Below, in pieces: positions 22,094 through 30,988 of a DNA stretch of 64,000 bases (positions are counted from its first letter, which is position 1; each line of letters starts with the position of its first letter). Position numbers and translations under genes: made by a program. The stretch is from Flectonema sp. DT1601. Its lineage: Eukaryota > Euglenozoa > Diplonemea > Diplonemida > Diplonemidae. The notes below the pieces were generated by a model. That model saw only the letters and a program-made list of their open reading frames with translations, was not told the DNA's origin and ran no database searches. The stretch covers positions 248,001 to 312,000 of the forward strand of contig OZ025846.1 in the NCBI GenBank assembly GCA_964019425.1, given 5' to 3'.

Positions 22094-22208
22094 ACCTATC
22101 TAAGATTAGGATAGGGTCACATGAATGTCCTTAGTATCTGTTCTGCCAGTTGTGCGTATTACTTTATATTCTTTATTCAGGTGCTGTACAGACATGGAAA
22201 GCAAATTA

Positions 22209-22236
22209 CCAGTCCGTTACTTCCCACCTTTTCGAA
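22209..22236 (+). repeat. Dispersed Y repeat, copy 4, right part
   Basis: ccagtccgttacttccc through cttttcgaaa, the missing end of the Y copy interrupted at 18358. It adjoins a pogo-like transposase fragment at its tcgaaa end. Confidence 0.75.
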
Positions 22237-22681
22237 AACAAAGGCTGGAAGACCTTCCCACCTTTCAGAAACAAATGAAGAAGAGGTCTTAGCACACCTA
22301 AGGAACTTAAGAAGGTTTGGTGCTTGAATCAACAGTCTGGTAGTTAAGGCCACAGCCAAGGCCATATACTACAGAAATGACCCACAAAAGGAAATTACAT
22401 TCACAACTGAATGGGCAAAGAAGTTTATGGGTGCAAGAGGATTTGTTTGGCGCTCAGCAACTGCAAGTAAAACCCTTCAGGAGAAGAATCTCCTTGAAGC
22501 ACAAAGGGAGTTTACAATGGAACTAAAACAGGCAATACATGACTGTGAAGTTCCACCCTGCTGTGTATTAAATATTGATCACACAGGGCTACAGTTAACA
22601 CCAGAACCAAAGAAGACCTTGGAACAAAGGGGGGCCACTCAAGTCCCAATTACTTGTGCCAATGATAAAAGGTTTCAATGA
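22237..22681 (+). pseudogene. pogo/jerky-like DDE transposase fragment
   Basis: In one frame the fragment reads KAGRPSHLSETNEEEVLAHL (helix-turn-helix region). After an in-frame stop at 22325 it reads EWAKKFMGARGFVWRSATAS (CENP-B-type DNA-binding region) and VLNIDHTGLQLTP (first catalytic-Asp region of the DDE_1 fold). It then stops at 22679 before the other catalytic residues. It is truncated at both ends, so this is a dead fragment of a Tc1/mariner-superfamily transposon. Its stop codon overlaps the ATG of the next ORF. Confidence 0.65.
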
Positions 22682-24525
22682 CAACCTTTCGTAGGATGAG
22701 AAAAGAAGAATTCCGCAAACTGGCCCGCCGAACTGATGTTTGTAACTACTGCCTGGCAGGCCAGTCAATCAGGAAGAAACTGGGGAAGCTCCTTAAAAGT
22801 GCTAAAGGGAAGTCCGGTTACTCGATGAGTGTCTGGAATGTCTCTCGCTCAAGTGGTCTTATTCTCCAGTGCATGCTCAATTCTCCTGGAAGTGTACCCC
22901 AAAATATTAAACTTCAGGCTGCAGAATACATTCAGCAACTCGTAGAGATTGATCTTCACACTGAGGAATTCCGACGCCAGAACGCGATTTACGCTGAAAA
23001 AACACAAGACCCAGGTGACAGTCTGGTGATCACCCTAGACTACAAAGAAAAGGGTAGGTTCCGCAGGAAGGCAACAGCCATTTCTACGAGCAGGGGAAAT
23101 ACAGTTGCATGGGGGTTTGCATTCTTCCCGAAGCAAACTGTAACAGTCCAAAATCTTTCTCTCTCTGGTATAACCAGTATCCTCACTTACCGAAAGACTA
23201 GTGATGGGAAGATATTTATAGCCACATTCTCCGATGAGAAGAAGCACTTCGAAATAGACCGGAGCACGACCAGTACTAACTTCGAACATGTACCGAAGGT
23301 TTCTAACAAACTTCCACTGACCCCTAATGAGAAGGCAATTATCGGGGATGATGCGGAGAAGAAAGAGTTGAAAATGGAAGAGAAGATCAAGGAGTGGCAG
23401 GAGGTGCTGAGGGAGTTAGAGCTTGATGAAGAAGATGCAGCAGAAGGGCGTAAAAAGCGATTGCTGGTGAAGAAGATAAGGGACCTAAAGGAGAACATCG
23501 CAAAAGCCGAGGCCCGATTGCTGATTTTGACACAGGGGAGTACAGTGTCGGCACAGTTGGAAGGACTTCATCTCAGCTCGTCTGGAAGTCGAAAGCGACC
23601 CGCAGAAGGAGAGCTCCCGAATAACGATGTGAAAATGTCAGCATCGCCTGGCCGGGATCGTGATGTCTGCAAAGTTGACTTCTTGATTCCAAACGGGGCA
23701 TCCATGATTGGTTTGCGGAAATCGATGTTTGAGTTGGCTCATGAATACACTGCCCATGAACCGTTGAATATTAGTTATCACACGGAAGAGAATGCGGCAA
23801 TCAAGGCTGGCACCTCCTTGCGAGTGATGGTGCATTTTCCATCTTATGACTTAGCAGCAAAGATGTTGGCCACCGCTAGGAAGCTGCTAGAAAGACAATA
23901 CAGGTCTGCCCCCCCTCCGTTAGACTTTGAGGTTCGAAGGTCAACTGAAAATCTTGGCCCTCAAGTTTTTGCAGACCGCTATCGCTTGCAGCCTTCCTCT
24001 CCTAACCGTACTATCTGGAATGATGTAATAGAACCAGCGCCTTCTGATACAACTGCCGAAGGTACATCGAGGCTTACCGTCGAAGAAATCAAAACGCAAA
24101 CACCAATGGATCCGAAAATGTTCGGAGAAGGTGGAGCCAAAGCAGAATGGGCGCATATTAAGGAATGGTCTAAGGATAATTGCACCCACCAAGAAGGCGC
24201 AGATCCAAGCAATAGATTGATTTTGGATCCAATTCACCATCAGATGTATGATGCTCGCAGGAGAAGGAATGTCTGTGGTGTTACATTTTTTATGGATGAA
24301 AGTGATTGCAACACAAGAGAACAGACTACCTTACACGTTTTGTATGCCAATGCCGATGCAGCGTGTCTATCAAGAAGCCTTCACAATGCAACTTTCAAGA
24401 GCACCAATCACTATACTGTTCAAATCCAGCACCCTGAACCTCAAGAACTCCACAGATACTTGAATGCACGACACAACAGGAATATTCGTGAGAACGAAAA
24501 CTTCAAGAGATACCTTCCTAATTAG
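22678..24525 (+). CDS. 615-residue protein with C-terminal HNH-like motif
   Basis: Single-exon frame starting at an ATG that overlaps the stop of the transposase fragment. Residues ~1-160 contain CNYC, then FRRQNAIY and LVITLDYKEKGRF. This resembles, weakly, the Asp-containing core of protist/fungal DDE transposases. Residues ~220-280 are a charged coiled coil (EEKIKEWQEVLRELELDEED). Residues ~485-535 read AHIKEW...NRLILDPIHHQMYD, with the H, N and H spacing of HNH_2-type nucleases, a metal-dependent DNase fold. No transmembrane segment or secretion signal is seen. It may be a host gene with an HNH domain fused to element-derived sequence, or a mobile-element gene. The true start may lie elsewhere if the first half is captured sequence. 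Confidence 0.5.
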   Translation: MTTFRRMRKEEFRKLARRTDVCNYCLAGQSIRKKLGKLLKSAKGKSGYSMSVWNVSRSSGLILQCMLNSPGSVPQNIKLQAAEYIQQLVEIDLHTEEFRRQNAIYAEKTQDPGDSLVITLDYKEKGRFRRKATAISTSRGNTVAWGFAFFPKQTVTVQNLSLSGITSILTYRKTSDGKIFIATFSDEKKHFEIDRSTTSTNFEHVPKVSNKLPLTPNEKAIIGDDAEKKELKMEEKIKEWQEVLRELELDEEDAAEGRKKRLLVKKIRDLKENIAKAEARLLILTQGSTVSAQLEGLHLSSSGSRKRPAEGELPNNDVKMSASPGRDRDVCKVDFLIPNGASMIGLRKSMFELAHEYTAHEPLNISYHTEENAAIKAGTSLRVMVHFPSYDLAAKMLATARKLLERQYRSAPPPLDFEVRRSTENLGPQVFADRYRLQPSSPNRTIWNDVIEPAPSDTTAEGTSRLTVEEIKTQTPMDPKMFGEGGAKAEWAHIKEWSKDNCTHQEGADPSNRLILDPIHHQMYDARRRRNVCGVTFFMDESDCNTREQTTLHVLYANADAACLSRSLHNATFKSTNHYTVQIQHPEPQELHRYLNARHNRNIRENENFKRYLPN

Positions 24526-24768
24526 TAGATTAAAAACCTAAACAGCAAAGCTTACCATCGAAGTTTTACTTTCATTTATAGCGTTTGTTTTTTACCATAT
24601 CTGTGTTTTCGCTTGTTACCTATACTTCTCTACAGCAATACAAGTAATTTCGGAAATGAGAACAACTAATACAACAAAAACGACTCGTAAAGACATAATA
24701 ACAGAGATATTGGTCAGTGAGTAATCCAACGTTATATCTGTTTGCTTACAAAGTTATACTACAAGAAA

Positions 24769-27700
24769 ATGTTTCGAAGGGTTCTGCCTCTTCTGGGGGT
24801 ATTGTCGTTGTTGACGGGTATGATGGCTGCTGCGGTTGAAGAATTGTCGCCATGCCAAGTTGCAAGAGGCACACACACGGTGTACCTCGACCGACAGACG
24901 CCTTCGTGTTCGACTGGAAAACTGATGAATGGATTGCACTTTACGGACTCTGCTTGTACTTGGGGTTACATGCGGTACAAGTCGTACTGTGAACCCAGCG
25001 GAACAGCTGGTGCGTGTCGAAGTGTCTCATCTGACTGTTTCCCAGTAGGGTGGGCCACTACGGACGTGTTGGATGACCAGCGAGCGCTGATCGATTGCCC
25101 TGCTGGCCAAGCGTTGTCGAGTTTTCAATTAGTGCATTGCTCTGGGGGTAAAATGCGTTACTCTGTTTCCTGTTGTGATGCCTCTCAATATGAAACACTA
25201 AAGGAGCAGGTTCGATACACGTCATGTCAATACATCGACAAGACACCGATTGACTACCTCGACCGTCACCTGATCAAATGTAATGACGACGAAGTACTAA
25301 CGCGATTGAGAATGGTAACCGACGGATGTGTGTCTCCAAATAAACGCTTCGAGTACTACTGCGCACCACCTAGCAATGCTGTTGCTTCTGTTGAACAATG
25401 GGGATCGTACTGTCAGTTCGCTACTTCTTGGGCTGTCTACCTGGACCGCCACAAGGTCGAGTGCTACACGGGAATGATGAATGGATTTTACATGTCTTCT
25501 CTTACTTGCGCTGCCAATCACTACCGATACAAGGCGTCGTGTGAAGTTTCTATGACGGGTGGCAAATGCACAACTCACTACACGGGATGTCTGTACATTG
25601 ACGGAGCGAAGGGAATCGAACACCTCGACCACACGAGCTTCGGAGTGCAGTGCCCTGCCGGAAAGGCGGTGACGGACTTTCAATTAATTAGATGTTCTGG
25701 TGGTCATCAATATAAGTTTAATTGCTGTGGTGTACCTGAGTATGATACATCACTTTCATCGTATCAATATTCTGCCTGTTCGATTGCTGAGGGCCGCTTT
25801 GCTTCAACGATGGAGCGCCACTATGTGAAATGTAATGACGACGAAGTATTGACGGGATTCCATCTATCGGGTGGCTGTCCCGTAGTAGGGGATAGAAGGT
25901 ATCGCTTTAAGTGTGCCCCTCGCAGGCCATTGAAGTATTATGGTTGTTATGAAGATGGTCCTACTAGAACTCTTCCTTTTTGGGTAACTCCTAGCGGAAG
26001 TTCTTCAATGACGATTGATACCTGTGTGAGTGCCTGCAAGTCTCGAAACTACTTGTACGCTGGTCTTCAATACTCGAGCTACTGCTTCTGTGGTAACTCT
26101 CTGCCAATTGTAAAGAAGCCGACCTCTGAGTGTACGATGGCGTGCAGCGGGGATGGGTCTGAAATTTGCGGCGGTGGATACCGAAACTCTATCTACGACT
26201 CAGCGCCACCAGCTACGGCGTCTCCGCCAGGCGCGACACCTGCACCGATTACTACTCTCAGCAATGGGCTGATTGTACACTACGAGATGAATGGAAATGG
26301 TCAGGATAGCAGTGGCAACAACCTCCACGCTACGATAGTGGGTGCGGTATCGACTGTGGACCGTGAAGGAAAGGCTGATTCCGCGTACTACTTTGATGGT
26401 GCAAATGATTACTTTGGGTTGGGCACATCAATCACAGGCAAGGCTGTCTTCTCTATGTCAGCCTGGATCAATATCGACAGCTATCCATCAGCTGCTGCTT
26501 CTATTGTTTCAAGTCGAGAGATGGCTGATGGGAGACGTGGATGGTTTGTACAGATAAACTCACAGGGAATTCCCCAGGTTGGATTCAACCCGGCATTCTT
26601 TTGGACGCAGTGGTTGAACGGACAGACCGCGATACCAATCGGCGAATGGGTGCATATCAGTGCCGTGTTGACAGGAAGTGGTGTGCTGCTGTACGTGGAT
26701 GGCGCAGAAGTTGCAACCTCGTCTGTTTCTGGGACAATGGTAACAGATGAGAGCTTAGCAGACACTTCTACAATTGGAGCAAAAAGTACGGTGACACAAA
26801 ACTTCTTCCATGGAACAATTGATGATGTCAGGATATATGACAGAGCACTTAACCCGACAGAGGTATTAGCGACGAAGGGAAATGCTGTTATTTCATCCGG
26901 GTTGGTTGGACAGTTTGACTTCTCCGGAAGTTTGACTGATGCATCTGGAAACGGAAACGATGGGAGCGGTGTCGGTACCATTTCGTACTCACGAGGTCGA
27001 GATGGTTCTGCTAACACGGCGTTCTCCCCTAGCGGATCCTCTCATGTGGTTGTATCGGCCTCCTCGACAGCTACTTTTACCATCGCAACTTGGGTGAATT
27101 TTCATGTCAACGGGGGAAGCATCTACGAATCAAAAAGAGGAAACGCTCTCGGTTATGAAGTAAAGCTTAGCTCATCGAATGAACTGATTGTGTTATTGAT
27201 GGTGGGTACTCTGCATACGGAGAACACTGGTGTTAATTTAGTATTGCATCAATGGTATCACATTGCCGTGTCCTTCTCGGGTCGTAACCTGTTGATATAT
27301 GTGAATGGCGCTAGGGTGAAGCTCACTTCAATCCCAACTGGATCCCTGTCGACTTCCTCGGGAGATGCAGTCATCGGGCGAAACCTCAACGGGTTGATTG
27401 ACTCGATTAATGTGTACGCAAATGCACAGGGGCCATCAGTGATCGCTGGCCTCTGCGCACCTGTTGTGTCAGCCGCGTCAGACGATCTGATTGCGTACTA
27501 CCCATTCGCCGGGTCTGCTTTGGACATTATCACAAGCACCACTGCAACAGTGACGACTGCAGCACTGATCGAAGACAGGTACAATGTTTCGGACTCTGCT
27601 TACGCTTTTAACGGTCAAATGGGATCGATTAACGGTGGAAGTAGGACACTAACGACATTCTCGGTATCGGCTTGGGTAAACAGAATTGCTGTCGAGAACA

Positions 27701-29799
27701 ATGGTGTGGAGACGATTGTTGCTCACAAGAACACCGGGTTCGCGATTGGATTTGATGTGGGTCGTCCTTTTCTAAAGGTTTACAACCAGGCGACTAGTAC
27801 AATGATGACAGTGACATCGGCAACAGCTGTGCAGTACAGCGACTGGCACCAAGTGACCGGAACATTTGATGGTTCCGCAATGAAGTTATACGTAAATGGC
27901 AGTCGTGTGGCATTCGCGGTAAACAGTGGAGGACCTCTGAGCAACGCCGCTGCAGACCTCATCATCGGGGCGAAATCTTCGCAAGACGGTGACATATGGC
28001 GAGGAATGATTGACGAAGTTCGCGTGTACGGCGTGGCGCTCACGGCCGAGCGGGTAGCTACTATGGGGAACGGATTCTACAGAAGAACGCAGTGCATTCA
28101 ATCGCTATCCCAGGGTGTAGATGTTAGCGGAGAGCAGATGAAATGCACTTCGAACGAAGAGGTGGCCTCGTGGTCATTCTTTTCGGGATCGTGTGCAGCT
28201 GACAACTACGTTTATGAATACAAATGTAGTGAGTTCTCGTCTCCTGTAGGCTCTACATTCACGAGGGAAAACGCTGATTGTATCTACGCACACAGTTTCA
28301 ATTCTTTCTTGGATCACGTTAGCAGAGAGTCGGCTTGTGCCACATCCGAGAAGATGACGGGCTTTGAGATTATTTCAACGGCCTGTGCAACTCACATGTT
28401 CAGGTTGCGGTATTCTTGCTCATCATCAGTAGGAAGTGATGGGTTAATGGCATTCTACGGGTTTGATGCGGCATCGATGACCGACCTGAGTAGCGTAGCT
28501 GGTACGGGATTGCTTTTTGGTGGAGTTCAAAATGTAGCTGACGTGACGGGTACTGCTAATAAGGCTATCGATTTCGGTGGACGTGCCTATGTAGATATTG
28601 GAAACAACATTGATGCTCCATATTTTACTGTCATGGCTTGGGTAAAACCGTCACGGTTGAACACGGGACAAAACTTGCTCACTATTGTTAGCTCTCGAGA
28701 AAATGAAGACGAAGGATTCGTACTGAGGATGCGGGGGAATCGCTACGAGGTATCAGTGAATCCTGCGAGGAATGGTTTCTCATGGCAGACGGCCGGTGCC
28801 ACCAGAAATGGAATTTTGGATTGGGAACACATTGCAGCAACATACGATGGTAGTACACTGAAGCTCTATCTGATGGGTGTTTTAGAAAAGTCGTACTCTC
28901 TACCAGCAGGTCCGCTCTCTGTTGTGACAGGTAAGACTGTAATAGGAGCAAGGTACCATTCAGTAAATGGATTCCGTGATAGATTCCCTGGGATAATTGA
29001 TGATGTTCGTATTTACAATCAACCTCTGGATGCTGCACAAATCCTAGCTCTGAGAGGGGCGTTGCCGGCATCTGTGGTACGGGCGGGGGCCGAGCTGGTT
29101 GTAGATCTCGAAGCCACTTACCTGATGTGCACTCGTACTGCAATTGATGAAACACCACCGGGGTTCTGTTGGCGTAAAATTAATGAGGATTGCTACACCG
29201 GATTATCTGATTGTGGATTTGCAGCGTGCAGCTACAGTACCTCATCGTGTGTTTTAGAAATAATTGCAATGACATCAAAGGCATCAAAGGGTGTAATCAC
29301 ACTTGCGTCAAACTTCGTAGGACCCCCAACCGTCTTATCATACTCAATGAACAAGTTAATTAGTGCTGGGTATTCAACTAGTGTCGCAATGGTTGACAGT
29401 GGATTCCAGAGGGCTAAGGACTACTGGAAGAATACTGATCCTGCATTTTTACCAGCTCGTGTCACATACGCGGTAGCAAAAGTTAAAGAACTGATGCCGT
29501 CTGACATGAGATTGAGATTATCTGATCAACAGATTACTGACACCTGCACTGCTGCCGTTAATCAGGTCCATTGGCAGATGCGTTCTAAGACTTCTGCAAG
29601 TAGGGGGATGTCATTTCAAGCTGCTAACTCCTTAGGCATTGCATCGATTAAGACTGACTGTGGTCGTGTGGCTCAGGGAAACCCTACTCCAAATGAAAGA
29701 ATTGCGTGTGCAAAAGCTGCTCTCAGATTAGCTGAATTGGTCGATCCTACGGGATTAGCAGCAATTGCTTCTGCGTTCCTTCACCCAAATTGTCCTTAA
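24769..29799 (+). CDS. Secreted Cys-rich / WSC / LamG modular protein
   Basis: 1,676 residues from ATG 24769, without introns. The start was chosen because it opens a signal peptide (MFRRVLPLLGVLSLLTGMMA). Residues ~29-386 hold six Cys-rich modules of ~50 residues in an A-B-C-A-B-C order (YLDRQ/YLDRH; DCPAGQALSSFQL with CC; KCNDDEVLT). A WSC domain with eight Cys follows (~388-477), a carbohydrate-binding fold. After a Pro/Ala linker come LamG-like jellyroll domains at ~500-699, 709-887 and 906-1097, two more Cys-rich modules (~1106-1217) and a fourth LamG (~1224-1427). The C-terminal ~245 residues are unassigned and end DPTGLAAIASAFLHPNCP. No membrane anchor is seen. It is probably a secreted glycan-binding cell-wall or adhesion protein. 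Confidence 0.85.
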   Translation: MFRRVLPLLGVLSLLTGMMAAAVEELSPCQVARGTHTVYLDRQTPSCSTGKLMNGLHFTDSACTWGYMRYKSYCEPSGTAGACRSVSSDCFPVGWATTDVLDDQRALIDCPAGQALSSFQLVHCSGGKMRYSVSCCDASQYETLKEQVRYTSCQYIDKTPIDYLDRHLIKCNDDEVLTRLRMVTDGCVSPNKRFEYYCAPPSNAVASVEQWGSYCQFATSWAVYLDRHKVECYTGMMNGFYMSSLTCAANHYRYKASCEVSMTGGKCTTHYTGCLYIDGAKGIEHLDHTSFGVQCPAGKAVTDFQLIRCSGGHQYKFNCCGVPEYDTSLSSYQYSACSIAEGRFASTMERHYVKCNDDEVLTGFHLSGGCPVVGDRRYRFKCAPRRPLKYYGCYEDGPTRTLPFWVTPSGSSSMTIDTCVSACKSRNYLYAGLQYSSYCFCGNSLPIVKKPTSECTMACSGDGSEICGGGYRNSIYDSAPPATASPPGATPAPITTLSNGLIVHYEMNGNGQDSSGNNLHATIVGAVSTVDREGKADSAYYFDGANDYFGLGTSITGKAVFSMSAWINIDSYPSAAASIVSSREMADGRRGWFVQINSQGIPQVGFNPAFFWTQWLNGQTAIPIGEWVHISAVLTGSGVLLYVDGAEVATSSVSGTMVTDESLADTSTIGAKSTVTQNFFHGTIDDVRIYDRALNPTEVLATKGNAVISSGLVGQFDFSGSLTDASGNGNDGSGVGTISYSRGRDGSANTAFSPSGSSHVVVSASSTATFTIATWVNFHVNGGSIYESKRGNALGYEVKLSSSNELIVLLMVGTLHTENTGVNLVLHQWYHIAVSFSGRNLLIYVNGARVKLTSIPTGSLSTSSGDAVIGRNLNGLIDSINVYANAQGPSVIAGLCAPVVSAASDDLIAYYPFAGSALDIITSTTATVTTAALIEDRYNVSDSAYAFNGQMGSINGGSRTLTTFSVSAWVNRIAVENNGVETIVAHKNTGFAIGFDVGRPFLKVYNQATSTMMTVTSATAVQYSDWHQVTGTFDGSAMKLYVNGSRVAFAVNSGGPLSNAAADLIIGAKSSQDGDIWRGMIDEVRVYGVALTAERVATMGNGFYRRTQCIQSLSQGVDVSGEQMKCTSNEEVASWSFFSGSCAADNYVYEYKCSEFSSPVGSTFTRENADCIYAHSFNSFLDHVSRESACATSEKMTGFEIISTACATHMFRLRYSCSSSVGSDGLMAFYGFDAASMTDLSSVAGTGLLFGGVQNVADVTGTANKAIDFGGRAYVDIGNNIDAPYFTVMAWVKPSRLNTGQNLLTIVSSRENEDEGFVLRMRGNRYEVSVNPARNGFSWQTAGATRNGILDWEHIAATYDGSTLKLYLMGVLEKSYSLPAGPLSVVTGKTVIGARYHSVNGFRDRFPGIIDDVRIYNQPLDAAQILALRGALPASVVRAGAELVVDLEATYLMCTRTAIDETPPGFCWRKINEDCYTGLSDCGFAACSYSTSSCVLEIIAMTSKASKGVITLASNFVGPPTVLSYSMNKLISAGYSTSVAMVDSGFQRAKDYWKNTDPAFLPARVTYAVAKVKELMPSDMRLRLSDQQITDTCTAAVNQVHWQMRSKTSASRGMSFQAANSLGIASIKTDCGRVAQGNPTPNERIACAKAALRLAELVDPTGLAAIASAFLHPNCP

Positions 29800-30988
29800 C
29801 TTCGATTTGATACTTCTTACGACTTTAATTTGACTTTGTCATTTCCCTCTCTTTTTAATATCAATTTTAGAGGCATTCTGATATTATTATTTTTTTTTTT
29901 TTTTTGGATGCCCCCGATGTACGAGTTACAGTAGACAATAGCAAGTTGTTGTAACTTCGCTTTTTAAAATTCACAGTAATCAATGTTGAAAATAGAGGCA
30001 CTTATCGACTACAAAGGAAACGATTCTTATAAAGTTAACTTTGTTGTGTAATGCCCCATGTGCATGCTGTGAACTCTTTTTTTTTTAAAAAAACCTTTCC
30101 CCTCCGAATTCCTTTTTCATATTTTTTTTTAAAATCGTTGTTGTTGCAGTCATGTGTTGTCCTCCTGAAAATAGAATTTTTATTTTTATTATTTTTTTTT
30201 ACTATTTTTCATCGTGAGTTCAGCAATTTAATTTTAGAACCGCAACTATCTGATTTGAATAATCATTAATATCACTCTGTGCCTGTCACTGAAGGTGTAA
30301 TCTTCCGTCCGTTCTGTTCAAGCCAGTTGACTGCCTTAATATGAGTTATTCTTGTAAGCAAAAAAAAAAAAAAAAAATCCAACGAGTTTATTTTTTTTCC
30401 TCCAATTTTTCACAAGATTCCTTGTGAAGGAAAAGAAATATTCACTCCACGATTTCCCCCCCTTTTCGTATCGTATCAAAGGTCCCCCCTTTGCACAAAT
30501 TTCACGAGAATAAGTCCTCACAAGAAATATTCTTTTTTACGGTATTTCACCTATCACAATGGACGGTTCTTTGGAGCTCTTCTGTTTTTTGTAGAAAAAG
30601 TGACGTCTCTTCAGCATTCCATATTAGAAACATGGTTTTGCTGTATTTAGTACATCACACGATATATAGGTGTATACTCAACGCCTTATAATTAAATGAG
30701 GTTCTATAAATGAAAAGAGATTGGCTTCCCTCGATCTCACACCCCACCCAAATGGATACTTCCTCTCTGTTTTCTCTACTAACTTACTTATTGATAATAA
30801 GCTGCTGTTATATTCGATTTGTGTCGTCTGTTTTGTTGTATGAAATATATTTTCTTAATACAGCCTAAACAGTTTAATGAAATGAATATCTGAGAGAGAG
30901 GAACTTACTAAAATAACTAATTCTTTAAACAGTCAAAGACTATGAAGGAAACTGATGGTCGTGGTATCTGAAGGTGGGTCTCTACGAC
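29800..30988. other. Intergenic, no gene recognised
   Basis: About 1.2 kb of AT-rich DNA with T and A runs. It must contain the 3' end of the secreted-protein gene and the promoter of the kinase gene. No tRNA, snRNA or conserved ORF was recognised. Confidence 0.6.

Larger units (their letters stand above)
18359..22208 (+). mobile_element. Tyrosine-recombinase retroelement (DIRS/VIPER-like)
   Basis: A retroelement with a tyrosine recombinase instead of a DDE integrase. Parts are a recombinase frame (18444-20399), then reverse transcriptase and RNase H (about 20400-22093). Near-terminal inverted repeats are ggtaatttgctaccatgtc at 18374 and its near-complement at 22191-22210. The flanks rejoin into an intact Y repeat (as at 573-602) with no target duplication, as expected of recombinase-mediated integration. 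It looks whole over the two long frames, and no gag-like part was recognised. An alternative reading of the left edge, in which the ~15 bp outside the inverted repeat derive from a damaged Y end, cannot be excluded. Confidence 0.75.
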
